NCBI GenBank assembly: GCA_004173185.1
Contig: SEFZ01000012.1
Span: 62,001-126,000, forward strand
Length of the DNA: 64,000 nt
Origin: Sphingomonadales bacterium
GTDB taxonomy: Bacteria; Pseudomonadota; Alphaproteobacteria; Sphingomonadales; Sphingomonadaceae
Direction of reading: 5' to 3'
Shown here: positions 8,890 through 17,519 of the stretch, in pieces
Numbering within the stretch: the first letter of the stretch is position 1
How the letters are laid out: every line of letters starts with the position of its first letter
Notes under the pieces: model-generated
Told to the model about the DNA's origin: nothing
The model's database searches: none
The model's input: only the letters and a program-made list of their open reading frames with translations
Made by a program: the position numbers and the translations under genes

Positions 8890-11376
8890 CTAAAGGTCGG
8901 GAAGGTCCTGCCCCGCTTCGCCCCAGCCCTGAAGCGCGCGCGATGCGGCGCGTTCGTTGAGTTCGGCGGCGTCGCGGATGGTCCATTTCTTTGGGCTGTC
9001 GATGTCGCGCAACTCGCTCCAGGTGACCGGAGCCGCCACCGGCGCATCTTCGCGGGCGCGCGCGACATAAGGGAGTACGGCCGTCGCGCCGCGCTGGTTG
9101 CGCAGATAGTCGATGAAGATCTTGCCCTTGCGGGTCGCCTTTTTGATGTTGGCGGTGAAGCGATCGGGCTCGGCTTGCGAAAGCGCGCGGGCGAACCGAT
9201 CGGCGAAGGACTTCACCTCGGGCCATTCGGCGCGCGGGATCAGCGGCACCACGACATGCACCCCCTTGCCGCCCGAAAGCAGCGGCCAGCTGGTCAGGCC
9301 GATGTCCGCCAGATGGCCTTTCAGATCGGCGGCGGCCTTTTTGACTTCCTCGAAATCCAGCCCCTCATCGGGATCGAGATCAAAGACGAGGCGATCGGGC
9401 TTTTCGATATCGGCGACCGAGCTGCCCCAGCCGTGAAACTCGATCGTGCCCATCTGGACGCAGGCGAGCATCCCGTCGGCATCGTCGATATAGAGGTAAG
9501 GCTCGACCGAGCCATCCTTCTCGCGGACGTCGACATGGTGGACATGTTCGCCGAACGATCCGGCATCATGCTTCTGGAAGAAGCATTGCTTGGCGCGTCC
9601 CTGTGGGCAGCGGACCAGGCTGATCGGGCGATTGGCCAGCCAGCGCAGGGCATTGGGGGCGATAGCCGCGTAATAATCGGCAAGCGCGCCCTTGGTGAGG
9701 CCCGATTCAGGGTAGATCACCCGATCGCGGCTGCTGATCTTGATGCTGGATTCGGGTGTTGCGGGCAGCGGCGCAGGCTTTTCCTTCACCACTTCCTTCG
9801 CCTTCTTGTCTTCGCGCAGACCGAGAAAGCTAGCGTGGCGGAGGACATTCTCGGCGGTGAACTCGGCAAAGGCTATTTCCGCGACGAGTTGTGGCTTCAC
9901 CCAATGCGCGCCGCGCGCCTCTGGCTTGGGCACATCGGCGGCGGGCTTGGCGGCTTCGATCCTGGCGAAGCGTTCGCGCAGATCGTGGATCGCCTCCATC
10001 GAAAAGCCGGTGCCGACCTTGCCCGCATAGCGCAGCTTGCCGCCCTCGTGGACTGCCAGCAGCAATGATTTGAACCCGCGTCCCTTTGCAGTGCTGGGGG
10101 TCCAGCCAATAATCACGAACTCCTGCCGCCGCGTGCATTTGATCTTGAGCCAGCTCTTGGTGCGGGTGCCTCGATACGGCGCATCGGCGCGCTTGGACAC
10201 GATTCCCTCATACCCTTCCGCGCACATCGCCTCGAAGAGCTTCTCGCCCGCGCCGATGATGTGTTCGGAGAATATAATGCGCTCGTCGGCGGCTTGAACA
10301 AGGATGCGCAGCCGTTCCTTGCGGGCGAGTTGCTGCTGTTTGGTCAGGTCTTCGGCGCCCTCTTTCAACAGGTCGAACGCGAAGTAAGTGAGCCCTTCGC
10401 CGCCGTTCGAGATCGCATCCTGCAGTGTCGAGAAATCGGGCTTGCCCTCTTTATACGCCACGATCTCCCCATCGAGCAGCGCCGGGCCGGGGATAGAGCG
10501 CGCGGCTTCGGCGATGCCGGGGAATTTGTCGGTCCAGTCGAGCCCAGAGCGCGTGTAGATTTTGACGTCCGCGCCGATGGCGATCAGCGCGCGATAGCCA
10601 TCGTATTTCACTTCATGGAGCCAGTTGGTGCCGGTGGGAACGGCGTCCACGAGCGTGGCGAGTTGGGGTTTTTGGAATGCGGGGGGCTTACCCTTCCCGT
10701 CACCCCGGCGAACGCCGGGGCCCAGGGTTACAGGCGAGCCGTTCCTGGCTCTGGATCCCGGCGTTCGCCGGGAAGACGATTTAGGTTTTGCTCCCTCCTC
10801 GATCTCCAGCATCGTTCGGCCGGTCTTCACGCTGGTCAGCGCCGTCTCGACCAGAAAATCGGTAGCCCCCGCTTCTGCATCGTCGATCTTGCGGAGCAGC
10901 CAATTCTCAGCCTTTTCCTTGCCGCGCGGCTTCAGCCGGATCAGCAGCCATTCGCCCTTCATCCGCACGCCATCGAGGCGGAAATGGAGATGTCCCTTCT
11001 CTAGATCCTTGGCCGATTTGCCTTCGACCGGCGCCCAGCTGCCATCGTCCCACAGCATCACGGTGCCGCCGCCATATTGGCCCTTGGGGATCGTTCCTTC
11101 GAAATCGGCATAGCTCAGCGGATGATCCTCGGTGCGCACCGCGAGGCGCTTTTCGCTCGGATCCACGCTCGGCCCGCGCGTCACCGCCCAACTCTTGAGA
11201 ACGCCATCCACCTCCAGCCGCAAATCCCAATGCAGCCGCGTGGCGTCGTGCTTCTGCACCATGAAGCGCCAAGGGCCCTTGGCGCCCTTGCCCGGTGCGA
11301 TCTTGCCCGCCGGCTCCGCAGTCTGGGCGAAGTCGCGCTTGGCGTTGTAGCGATCGAGGAGATCGGGCTTAGGCAC
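8890..11376 (-). CDS. ligD: ATP-dependent DNA ligase D (PE-ligase-polymerase)
   Basis: LigD is the multi-enzyme of bacterial non-homologous end joining. Domain order is 3'-phosphoesterase (about residues 35-190, with HDATRLHWDLRLE), ATP-dependent ligase (about 235-520, nucleotidyl-accepting lysine in EVKYDGYR near residue 257) and archaeo-eukaryotic primase-type polymerase (about 545-820, with FDLDPDEGLDF). This order is common in proteobacteria and differs from the polymerase-first mycobacterial form. The GTG start at 11376 lies inside the end of ku, with an 8-base overlap. The linker between phosphoesterase and ligase carries an in-frame palindromic repeat, listed separately. The length of 828 residues is normal. 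Confidence 0.96.
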   Translation of the reverse strand: MPKPDLLDRYNAKRDFAQTAEPAGKIAPGKGAKGPWRFMVQKHDATRLHWDLRLEVDGVLKSWAVTRGPSVDPSEKRLAVRTEDHPLSYADFEGTIPKGQYGGGTVMLWDDGSWAPVEGKSAKDLEKGHLHFRLDGVRMKGEWLLIRLKPRGKEKAENWLLRKIDDAEAGATDFLVETALTSVKTGRTMLEIEEGAKPKSSSRRTPGSRARNGSPVTLGPGVRRGDGKGKPPAFQKPQLATLVDAVPTGTNWLHEVKYDGYRALIAIGADVKIYTRSGLDWTDKFPGIAEAARSIPGPALLDGEIVAYKEGKPDFSTLQDAISNGGEGLTYFAFDLLKEGAEDLTKQQQLARKERLRILVQAADERIIFSEHIIGAGEKLFEAMCAEGYEGIVSKRADAPYRGTRTKSWLKIKCTRRQEFVIIGWTPSTAKGRGFKSLLLAVHEGGKLRYAGKVGTGFSMEAIHDLRERFARIEAAKPAADVPKPEARGAHWVKPQLVAEIAFAEFTAENVLRHASFLGLREDKKAKEVVKEKPAPLPATPESSIKISSRDRVIYPESGLTKGALADYYAAIAPNALRWLANRPISLVRCPQGRAKQCFFQKHDAGSFGEHVHHVDVREKDGSVEPYLYIDDADGMLACVQMGTIEFHGWGSSVADIEKPDRLVFDLDPDEGLDFEEVKKAAADLKGHLADIGLTSWPLLSGGKGVHVVVPLIPRAEWPEVKSFADRFARALSQAEPDRFTANIKKATRKGKIFIDYLRNQRGATAVLPYVARAREDAPVAAPVTWSELRDIDSPKKWTIRDAAELNERAASRALQGWGEAGQDLPDL
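10698..10778. repeat. Palindromic repeat element inserted in frame in ligD
   Basis: Two near-identical palindromes, CCCCGGCGAACGCCGGGG (10703-10720) and CCCGGCGTTCGCCGGG (10757-10772), are flanked by outer complementary CGTC and GACG. This gives an 81-base structure (27 codons). Read as ligD protein it gives roughly residues 200-226, in the flexible linker between two domains. The layout matches the short palindromic repeats scattered through sphingomonad genomes. The reading frame is preserved. Confidence 0.75.
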
Positions 11377-12229
11377 GCTTCTTCGCGGGCGCCTTCTTCG
11401 CCGGAGCCTTGGCCGCAGGCTTTTTGGCGGGCGCAGCGCCGGGCTTCTCCAGCGATTTCTTGAGCGCCGCCATCAGATCGACCACGTTGGAGCCTCGGCT
11501 TTCCTTGGCATCGCCTGCATCCTCGATGATCTTGCGGCCTTTCGATTTCTTCTTCCGCTCGATCAGGTCCTTGAGCGCATCGACATAGCGATCGTGAAAC
11601 CCCTTGGGATCGAACTTGGCGACCTTCTTCTCGATCAGGCTCTCGGCCAGCCCGAGCAATTCGGCATCGGGCTCGCTATCGGGAATGTCGCGGAAATAGC
11701 CCTGCGCCTTATTGACCTCATCAGCATAACGCAGCGTCTCGAGCACCATCCCGCGCCCACATGGCTTGAGGCTCACGACATATTCGCGGCCGCGCATCGC
11801 AAGCTGGCCCAGGCCGACCTTGCGGGTACGCCGGAGCGCTTCGCGCAAAACGATGAACGCCTCTTCAGCGAGATCGTCGGCCGGCACGACGAAATAGGGC
11901 TTCTCATAATAAAGCACGTCGATCTCATCGGCATCGACGAACTGGGTAAGCTCGAGCGTCTTTTTCGATTCGAGCTTCACCGCATCGATCTCGTCCTGTT
12001 CGAGCAGGACATATTCGCCTTTCTCGACTTCGAAGCCCTTCACGATCTCCTCGACATCGACCGCGCCGATGCCGGGGGCGACCTTCTCATATTTGATCCG
12101 CTTGCCGCTTGGCTCGTGAATCTGGTGGAAGCTGATCGTCGCGCCCGATTTGGTCGCGGTGTAAATCTCGACCGGGATCGAGACGAGCGCGAGGCGTATC
12201 TGTCCCTGCCAATATGCGCGCGCGGCCAT
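11369..12229 (-). CDS. ku: Ku protein of non-homologous end joining
   Basis: Bacterial Ku forms a homodimer ring on DNA double-strand ends and recruits LigD. The protein starts MAARAYWQGQIRLALVSIPV, the standard Ku beginning, and has the RIKYEKVAPG-like and KGFEVEKGEYVLLEQDEID motifs of the family. The length of 286 residues is normal. The C-terminus is a Lys/Ala/Pro-rich tail (PAKKAPAKKRA), a common extension thought to bind DNA. The ATG at 12229 is chosen because AGAGGA lies about seven bases upstream; a TTG two codons earlier is possible. The stop overlaps the GTG start of ligD, so the two repair proteins are made from one transcript. Confidence 0.96.
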   Translation of the reverse strand: MAARAYWQGQIRLALVSIPVEIYTATKSGATISFHQIHEPSGKRIKYEKVAPGIGAVDVEEIVKGFEVEKGEYVLLEQDEIDAVKLESKKTLELTQFVDADEIDVLYYEKPYFVVPADDLAEEAFIVLREALRRTRKVGLGQLAMRGREYVVSLKPCGRGMVLETLRYADEVNKAQGYFRDIPDSEPDAELLGLAESLIEKKVAKFDPKGFHDRYVDALKDLIERKKKSKGRKIIEDAGDAKESRGSNVVDLMAALKKSLEKPGAAPAKKPAAKAPAKKAPAKKRA

Positions 12230-12306
12230 TTGCAATCCTCTCGTTGCGAAGCCGATTCAAATCCTGAGGCTGGGAGTCGTTCCGATCCTCGGCTAAGGGC
12301 GCTGTC

Positions 12307-12888
12307 ATGAGCGCTACCGATCCCTTCGACCTCTTCGCCGTCTGGTATGCAGAAGCGCGCGAAACCGAACTCAACGATTCCAACGCAATGGCGCTGGCGA
12401 CCGTGGGTGCCGATGGCCAGCCTTCGGTGCGGATGGTGCTGCTAAAGGGGCATGATCGCGACGGCTTCGTATTTTATACCAACCGCGAGAGCCGCAAGGC
12501 GGGCGAACTGGGCCCGGGATCAAAGGCCGCTTTGCTGTTTCACTGGAAATCGCTGCGCCGCCAGATTCGGATCGAAGGCGATGTGAGCTTCGCCACCGAT
12601 GCCGAGAGTGATGCCTATTTCGCCAGCCGCAGCCGCGATTCGCAGCTCGGCGCATGGGCGTCCGACCAGTCGCGCTCGCTTGACCGTCGCGAGACTTTCG
12701 AGGCGCGGCTCACCGAGATGCAAACGCGGTTCGAGGGCATGGACGTGCCGCGACCGCCGCATTGGGGCGGCTATCGCGTGACCCCGCACACGATCGAATT
12801 CTGGCAGGACCGCGCGCACCGGCTGCACGAGCGCCGTGTCTTCACCCGCTCGGGCGATAGCTGGTCAGAAGGCATGCTGTACCCGTGA
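12307..12888 (+). CDS. pdxH: Pyridoxamine 5'-phosphate oxidase
   Basis: PdxH oxidises pyridoxine or pyridoxamine 5'-phosphate to pyridoxal 5'-phosphate using FMN. The 193-residue protein has the FMN-binding block GQPSVRMVLLKGHDRDGFVFYTN and the RQIRIEGDV segment. The C-terminal signature runs from PRPPHWGGYRV through FWQDRAHRLHER to the final W-SEGMLYP, a close match to the family ending RLxP. It is the first gene of a plus-strand run and is divergent from ku. Its stop overlaps the GTG start of the cation-efflux gene by four bases. The call is firm. Confidence 0.97.
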   Translation: MSATDPFDLFAVWYAEARETELNDSNAMALATVGADGQPSVRMVLLKGHDRDGFVFYTNRESRKAGELGPGSKAALLFHWKSLRRQIRIEGDVSFATDAESDAYFASRSRDSQLGAWASDQSRSLDRRETFEARLTEMQTRFEGMDVPRPPHWGGYRVTPHTIEFWQDRAHRLHERRVFTRSGDSWSEGMLYP

Positions 12889-13796
12889 ACAACCTTGCCC
12901 GCCGCGCGGCGCTGGCGAGCGTCGCCTGCGCGATCCTGCTCGGTTGTCTCAAGGCCTATGCCGCCTGGAAAACGGGCTCGGTCGCGGTGCTCGCCAGCCT
13001 CGCCGATAGCGTGCTCGATCTGCTCGCCTCACTGGTGACGCTTGCTGGCGTGCATTGGGCGGCACAGCCGGCCGATGACGATCACCGCTTCGGGCATGGC
13101 AAGGCAGAAGCGCTGGCGGCGCTGTTTCAGGTCGTCGTCATCACCATCTCGGCGCTGGCGATCCTGGTGCGCGCGATCCAGAGCTTCAATCATATCGGGC
13201 CGCCCGCGGCGCCCGAATCGGGCATCGCGGTGTCGCTATTCGCCATGGCGGTGACGCTGATGCTCACCCGCTACCAGCAGCGCGTGATCGCCCAGACCGG
13301 TTCGATCGCGATCGGCGCCGATCGGCTGCATTACCAGTCCGACTTTTACCTCAACGGGGCAGTGATCGCCGCACTGGCGCTCGACGCCTATCTGGGGCTG
13401 CACGGCGCAGACGCTGTGTTCGGCGTGGGCATCGCGCTCTGGCTGTTGTTCGGCGCATGGCGCGCGAGCGAAGTCGCGATCGACCAATTGATGGACAAGG
13501 AATGGCCCGAGGAGAAGCGCCGCCGCTTTGTCGAGGTCGCCGCGCAGCATCCCGAACTCAAGAGCCTGCACGATCTGCGCACGCGGAGCAGCGGCATGCA
13601 GGACTTCGTCCAGTTTCATATCGCGATGGACCCCGAAATGACGATCCTCACCGCGCATGACGTGGTCGAGCGGCTGGAAACTGCGCTTGGCGAGGAATTC
13701 CCCGGCGTCGAAATCCTGATACACATCGATCCCGAAGGCCAGATCGACGAACCGGGCAACAAGCTGGTCGAAACTGATTTGCTCAAGGACCTGTAA
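12885..13796 (+). CDS. Cation diffusion facilitator (FieF-like) metal efflux protein
   Basis: This is a cation diffusion facilitator that exports divalent metals such as Zn or Fe through the inner membrane in exchange for protons. Six hydrophobic segments occupy residues 1-210. The transport-site pattern is seen twice: SLADSVLDLLASLV (DxxxD) in the second segment and HYQSDFYLNGAVI (HxxxD) in the fifth. The HRFGHGKAEALAAL loop is typical of the FieF group. The C-terminal cytoplasmic domain (about 215-300) has the VQFHIAMDPEMTI and VEILIHIDPEG patterns. The length of 303 residues is normal. It starts with GTG, overlapping pdxH, and its stop overlaps the PhzF start by one base. Confidence 0.93.
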   Translation: MNNLARRAALASVACAILLGCLKAYAAWKTGSVAVLASLADSVLDLLASLVTLAGVHWAAQPADDDHRFGHGKAEALAALFQVVVITISALAILVRAIQSFNHIGPPAAPESGIAVSLFAMAVTLMLTRYQQRVIAQTGSIAIGADRLHYQSDFYLNGAVIAALALDAYLGLHGADAVFGVGIALWLLFGAWRASEVAIDQLMDKEWPEEKRRRFVEVAAQHPELKSLHDLRTRSSGMQDFVQFHIAMDPEMTILTAHDVVERLETALGEEFPGVEILIHIDPEGQIDEPGNKLVETDLLKDL

Positions 13797-14590
13797 TGAA
13801 GATCCCGTTCGCCCAGATCGACGCATTCGCTTCCAAGGCTTTCGAAGGCAACCAGGCGGCGGTGATGCCGCTCGACGCTTGGCTGGATGATGCAGTGCTT
13901 CAGGCAATCGCCGAGGAAAACAACCTCGCCGAAACTGCGTACATCATTCCCGATGCCAGCGGCGAGGCGGATTACGAATTGCGCTGGTTCACCCCTGCGG
14001 TCGAAGTCGCTTTGTGCGGCCATGCGACGCTGGCGAGCGGGCATTATGTGCTCGCGGCCGATCCGACGCGCGACTGCGTATCCTTCCGCACACGCAAGGC
14101 CGGGGTGCTCGAAGTGTCGCGCTTCGACGATTCCTACCTGATGCAACTCCCCGCTTATCCGCCGCAGCCCGAACCTTTGCCGGCCGCGCTGGCGGCGCTG
14201 GGCGTGGAATCGGCAGTCGAGACGCTGCGCCATCCGAACGGCTATCAGCTAATCGTGCTGGAAAACGCGGCGCAGGTGCTGGCGCTCACACCCGACTTCC
14301 GCGCGCTCGCCGCAATCGGCGACACGCTCAACATCGTCACCGCGCCGGGGACAGACACCGACGTGATGAGCCGCGTCTTCGCGCCCGCCGCCGGGATAGA
14401 CGAAGACCCCGTGACCGGCTCCGCGCACTGCGTCCTCACGCCTTATTGGGCGAACCGGCTTGGTCGCGATCGCTTCACCGCACATCAATCGAGCAAGCGC
14501 GGCGGCTTTATCGGCTGCGAGTTGAACGGGGATCGCGTGATTCTGGAAGGCAAATGCGTGACCGTGATCGAAGGCACATTTACGCTGTGA
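13796..14590 (+). CDS. PhzF family isomerase-like protein
   Basis: This 264-residue protein belongs to the PhzF family, which has a diaminopimelate-epimerase-like two-domain fold. It opens with IDAFASKAFEGNQAAVMPL, the family's N-terminal pattern, followed by NLAETAYI with the conserved glutamate. WFTPAVEVALCGHATLA and, in the second half, DEDPVTGSAHCVLTPYWA complete the signature. PhzF itself isomerises a phenazine precursor, but most members in genomes without other phenazine genes have unknown substrates, and no phenazine genes are visible here. It is coupled by a one-base overlap to the cation-efflux gene and by four bases to the DUF4255 gene. Confidence 0.92.
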   Translation: MKIPFAQIDAFASKAFEGNQAAVMPLDAWLDDAVLQAIAEENNLAETAYIIPDASGEADYELRWFTPAVEVALCGHATLASGHYVLAADPTRDCVSFRTRKAGVLEVSRFDDSYLMQLPAYPPQPEPLPAALAALGVESAVETLRHPNGYQLIVLENAAQVLALTPDFRALAAIGDTLNIVTAPGTDTDVMSRVFAPAAGIDEDPVTGSAHCVLTPYWANRLGRDRFTAHQSSKRGGFIGCELNGDRVILEGKCVTVIEGTFTL

Positions 14591-15156
14591 GCGATATTCT
14601 CCGCACGACTCTGGAAGCGATTCGCCAGGTGGCCGATGCGCACATGCGCGCGCAGGTCGCACGCGAGGAAAGCTGGGTCGCGCTTACGAGTCCCTCAGAC
14701 CTGGACGGCACGGCCAACCCATTCGCGCGCGACAAGGTCGTGATGTCCGTCCACAACCTCACGCAAGAGACGAGCGTTTCCACCTTTTCTGCCTCGGTGC
14801 CGGGCAAGACCGACGATTGGGCTCGCGCGCCCATGCCGCTCTATCTCAACGTGCATCTGATGTTCGCGGCGAACTTTACGCCGGATCGCTACGCCGATGG
14901 CCTCGCGGCACTGTCGCGCTTGATCGGCTTCTTTCAGCAGCACCCCTGTTTCACGCGCGATACGATGCCGGGGCTCGACCCGCAGATCGACACGATCATG
15001 CTAGAGTTCGAGAACCTCGCGACCGCCGACCTGCATGCGACAACCAGCCTGCTCGGTATTCGGTATCAGCCCAGCGTCTTCTACAAGTTGCGCATGCTGC
15101 CGTTCGCAGCAGCCCCCATACAGGCGGCGATCCCTTCGACCTATCCGGGGAGTTAA
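14587..15156 (+). CDS. DUF4255 (Pvc16-like) protein
   Basis: This 189-residue protein matches the DUF4255/Pvc16 N-terminal family. The sequence starts with a helix (SDILRTTLEAIRQVADAHM), then has VVMSVHNLTQETS and PLYLNVHLMFAANFTPDRYADGLAALSRLIGFFQQHPCF, a strongly conserved stretch in this family. It ends with a TSLLGIRYQPSVFYKLRML block. Characterised relatives are components of extracellular contractile injection systems (Pvc16 caps the tube), but no sheath, tube or baseplate genes are seen nearby. The start is GTG at 14587, overlapping the PhzF stop by four bases. Whether it acts alone or with a distant gene cluster cannot be told. Confidence 0.8.
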   Translation: MSDILRTTLEAIRQVADAHMRAQVAREESWVALTSPSDLDGTANPFARDKVVMSVHNLTQETSVSTFSASVPGKTDDWARAPMPLYLNVHLMFAANFTPDRYADGLAALSRLIGFFQQHPCFTRDTMPGLDPQIDTIMLEFENLATADLHATTSLLGIRYQPSVFYKLRMLPFAAAPIQAAIPSTYPGS

Positions 15157-15166
15157 GCCCGGGGAG

Positions 15167-16276
15167 TTAAGCGGGAACCAGCTCCGCCCGCTCGGTCTCG
15201 GCGATCCAGCCGCCGCCCAGCACCCGGTCGCCCGCGTAAAGCACTGCGGCCTGCCCCGGCGCTACGCCATATTCAGGCGTCTCGAACACCACCCGATCGC
15301 TCTCCAGCCGCACCGGCACTGGCTTGGCGAGGCTGCGCACCTTGGCAGTGACTTCGCCTTCAAAGCCTTCGCCGATCCAGTTCACCCCTTCGATTCGCGC
15401 GGCGCGCACCGCGAGCGCGGACTTGGGGCCAACGATCAGTTCGCGCGTCTTCGGCTCCAGCCGCAGCACGTAAAGCGGCTCGGCCGTTCCGCCGATATCG
15501 ATCCCACGACGCTGACCTACGGTGAAGTGGATCAGCCCGCGATGGGTGCCCAGCTTGCGGCCACTCTCATCGACAATGTCGCCGCTCGTGTCGGCTTCGG
15601 GGCGCAGCTTCTTGACCAGCGACGCATAATCGCCGTCCGGCACGAAGCAGATGTCCTGGCTATCGGGCTTGTTCGAAACCCCCAGCCCGAATTCGGCGGC
15701 AAGCTCGCGGACCTGCGCCTTGGGCATGCCGCCCAAGGGAAAGCGCAGGAAATCGAGCTGATCGCGCGTGGTGGCGAACAGGAAATAGCTCTGGTCGCGC
15801 GCGGGATCGATGGCGCGGTGCAGTTCGGAGCCATGCGCGCCGACCATGCGCCGCACATAATGGCCCGTGGCGAGGCAATCGGCGCCAAGATCGCGGGCAA
15901 GCTTGAACAGATCGGTGAATTTCGGCCCCATATTGCATTTGACGCAGGGAATCGGCGTGCGCCCGGCCAGATATTCGTCGGCAAAATCGTCGATCACCGT
16001 TTCGCGGAAGCTGCTTTCATGATCGAAAACATAATGCGCGATGCCGAGCTTGTCGCACACGGCGCGGGCGTCGCGGATGTCGCGGCCGGCGCAGCACGAG
16101 CCCGCGCGGCCAACCGCTTCCCCATGGTCGTAAAGCTGGAGCGTGACGCCAATCGTCTCCGCGCCGGTCTGCGCGGCGAGCGCCGCCACCACCGAGGAAT
16201 CGACGCCGCCAGACATGGCGACGACGATACGCCGCGCCTTTAGCGGCGCCTCAAGCTGGAAATCGGCGAGGGTCAT
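15167..16276 (-). CDS. mnmA: tRNA-specific 2-thiouridylase MnmA
   Basis: MnmA installs the 2-thio group on U34 of tRNAs for Lys, Glu and Gln, using ATP and persulfide sulfur. The 369-residue protein has the PP-loop ATP motif [14 protein letters not shown] near residue 20 and the first catalytic cysteine in IPCVKCN. The tRNA-binding region includes LATGHYVR. The second cysteine lies in the [12 protein letters not shown] segment. The C-terminal beta-barrel domain follows the [10 protein letters not shown] motif. It converges on the DUF4255 gene with only ten bases between stops, where a short direct repeat GGGGAGTTAAGC occurs twice. Length and motifs are standard. Confidence 0.97.
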   Translation of the reverse strand: MTLADFQLEAPLKARRIVVAMSGGVDSSVVAALAAQTGAETIGVTLQLYDHGEAVGRAGSCCAGRDIRDARAVCDKLGIAHYVFDHESSFRETVIDDFADEYLAGRTPIPCVKCNMGPKFTDLFKLARDLGADCLATGHYVRRMVGAHGSELHRAIDPARDQSYFLFATTRDQLDFLRFPLGGMPKAQVRELAAEFGLGVSNKPDSQDICFVPDGDYASLVKKLRPEADTSGDIVDESGRKLGTHRGLIHFTVGQRRGIDIGGTAEPLYVLRLEPKTRELIVGPKSALAVRAARIEGVNWIGEGFEGEVTAKVRSLAKPVPVRLESDRVVFETPEYGVAPGQAAVLYAGDRVLGGGWIAETERAELVPA

Positions 16277-16392
16277 CGTTGCGCCCCATAACGGGACTGG
16301 AAGTTAAGCGCTAGTTTTCATGGCCTTTACTCGCCCTTCAGCACTCGGCGCTAAACCCAGTCATCCGAAGTAACTTTATCCGGATGTGATTT

Positions 16393-16620
16393 GTGGATTT
16401 GAGTTTTGCCAGGCTGGAACGGGATGTGGCGGTTACCGCCATGCCGATCGAGCTTGCCATCCTTCTGGTCGGCGTCGCAGCGCGTCAGGCGGCAAGCCCC
16501 ACGGCAGTCGCACAGGCGCGACTGAGCGTGTCGCTTCCGGTCGATGCCTTGCTCGCTCCGATCCACGGCGCATTCCATCGCGCAACGGCGCTCGCGCTAA
16601 CCCGCTGGCAACGCAAATGA
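16393..16620 (+). CDS. Hypothetical 75-residue protein upstream of sciP
   Basis: This GTG-started frame encodes 75 residues with an amphipathic or hydrophobic middle (MPIELAILLVGVAAR) and a basic C-terminus. Codon third positions look coding-like (G/C rich), but no clear ribosome binding site precedes the GTG. It sits alone in the 444-base gap between mnmA and sciP and ends 100 bases before sciP. No family is recognised. An internal ATG at codon 17 could be the real start. Confidence 0.4.
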   Translation: MDLSFARLERDVAVTAMPIELAILLVGVAARQAASPTAVAQARLSVSLPVDALLAPIHGAFHRATALALTRWQRK

Positions 16621-16720
16621 AGACTATGTTTACCCTGCCGCTTCAATGGATGTTCAAGCCCGCAGGATATTGGTGGTTACACAGTTTGAGTAGTGGGGCC
16701 CCCGCCCCGATTGAGGTCCA

Positions 16721-17020
16721 ATGATCGAGAACCAGAAGATCCGTCCCGCGAAAGTCATCGGCCCGCTCGGCGAGCCGTTGACGCTCGACACGCTACCGCC
16801 GCCGGACACGACCCGCTGGGTCGTGCGCCGCAAGGCCGAAGTTGTGGCCGCAGTTAATGGTGGCCTGCTGAGCGTGGACGAAGTTTGCGAACGCTACACC
16901 CTTACGGTGGAAGAATTCGCCGGCTGGCAGCGCGCGATTGATCGCTCTGGCATGCCCGGCCTGCGCGTCACGCGCATCCAGCATTACCGCTCGCTCTATG
17001 AGCGCCAGCAGAAATACTAA
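16721..17020 (+). CDS. sciP: SciP, inhibitor of the cell-cycle regulator CtrA (DUF1153)
   Basis: SciP is a small helix-turn-helix protein of alphaproteobacteria that binds CtrA and blocks its recruitment of RNA polymerase, helping time flagellar and cell-cycle genes. The 99-residue product matches the DUF1153 pattern: RPAKVIGPLGEPLTLDTLPP, then TTRWVVRRKAEVVAAVNGGLL, the helix-turn-helix around SVDEVCERYTLTVEEF and W-QRAIDRSGMPGLRVTRIQ-YR. It is transcribed alone, with a strong terminator right after it. Presence of SciP supports an alphaproteobacterial host. No clear CtrA box (TTAA-N7-TTAA) was found upstream by eye. Confidence 0.93.
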   Translation: MIENQKIRPAKVIGPLGEPLTLDTLPPPDTTRWVVRRKAEVVAAVNGGLLSVDEVCERYTLTVEEFAGWQRAIDRSGMPGLRVTRIQHYRSLYERQQKY

Positions 17021-17048
17021 GCATTCCAGCTTCTCCCAAGGAGCAAAG

Positions 17049-17091
17049 CGGCCCGCCTTCCATCTCCCGGAAGGCGGGCCGTTTCGTTTTT
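17049..17091 (+). terminator. Rho-independent terminator of sciP
   Basis: Arms CGGCCCGCCTTC (17049-17060) and GAAGGCGGGCCG (17070-17081) are perfect 12-base complements around a nine-base loop. They are followed by a T-rich run (TTTCGTTTTT). It lies 28 bases after the sciP stop. Confidence 0.9.
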
Positions 17092-17202
17092 GGCGATAAG
17101 GTTCCGTACGCGCAGCGAAATTTCGATACGGAACCAATATGACTAGTCGGTCATTTTCCCACCGTCGCCCGGCCTGCCGGGCCTTAACAGTGGAGAATTT
17201 CC

Positions 17203-17460
17203 ATGACCGGTCTTATCGTTTGGCTGGTAGTCGGCGGCGTTGTCGGCTGGCTCGCCAGCATCGTCATGCGCACCGATGGCCAACAGGGCATCTTTCTCAA
17301 CATCATCGTCGGCATTGTAGGCGCGTTTGTAGGCGGCCTGCTGTTCGGCGCGAACATCAACAGCGGCGTGATCACCCTTTCGACCTTCCTGGTCTCGCTG
17401 GTGGGTGCGATCGTTCTGCTCGCGATCGTGAACCTCGTCCGTCGCGGCTCGGTCCGCTAA
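17203..17460 (+). CDS. GlsB/YeaQ/YmgE family stress-associated membrane protein
   Basis: This 85-residue protein of the transglycosylase-associated family has three hydrophobic segments. The first begins at MTGLIVWLVVGGVVGWLAS, the second at NIIVGIVGAFVGGLLFG and the third at FLVSLVGAIVLLAIVN, ending in a basic tail. Such proteins are small inner-membrane proteins often induced by stress; the molecular role is not known. A second paralogue lies at 18339-18599, with a SIMPL protein gene between them. Upstream, a 9-base inverted repeat GGTTCCGTA/TACGGAACC (17100-17135) may be regulatory. A strong terminator follows. Confidence 0.9.
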   Translation: MTGLIVWLVVGGVVGWLASIVMRTDGQQGIFLNIIVGIVGAFVGGLLFGANINSGVITLSTFLVSLVGAIVLLAIVNLVRRGSVR

Positions 17461-17479
17461 GACGCGAACGCTAAAGAAA

Positions 17480-17514
17480 GGGGCCGCTCCGGAATGCCGG
17501 AGCGGCCCCTTTTT
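17480..17514. terminator. Bidirectional terminator between YeaQ-like and SIMPL genes
   Basis: Arms GGGGCCGCTCCGG (17480-17492) and CCGGAGCGGCCCC (17497-17509) are 13-base perfect complements with loop AATG. A T-run lies on the plus side and AAA on the other. It sits between convergent genes and can serve both. Confidence 0.92.
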
Positions 17515-17519
17515 CGTGC

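Noticed and set aside
6994..10068. Very long open frame of 1024 codons on the plus strand
   Set aside because: It lies antisense to the ATP-grasp/alpha-E and ligD genes. High GC leaves long shadow frames; the translation has no known domain.
16621..16720. CtrA binding site before sciP
   Set aside because: No TTAA-N7-TTAA or close form was found by eye.
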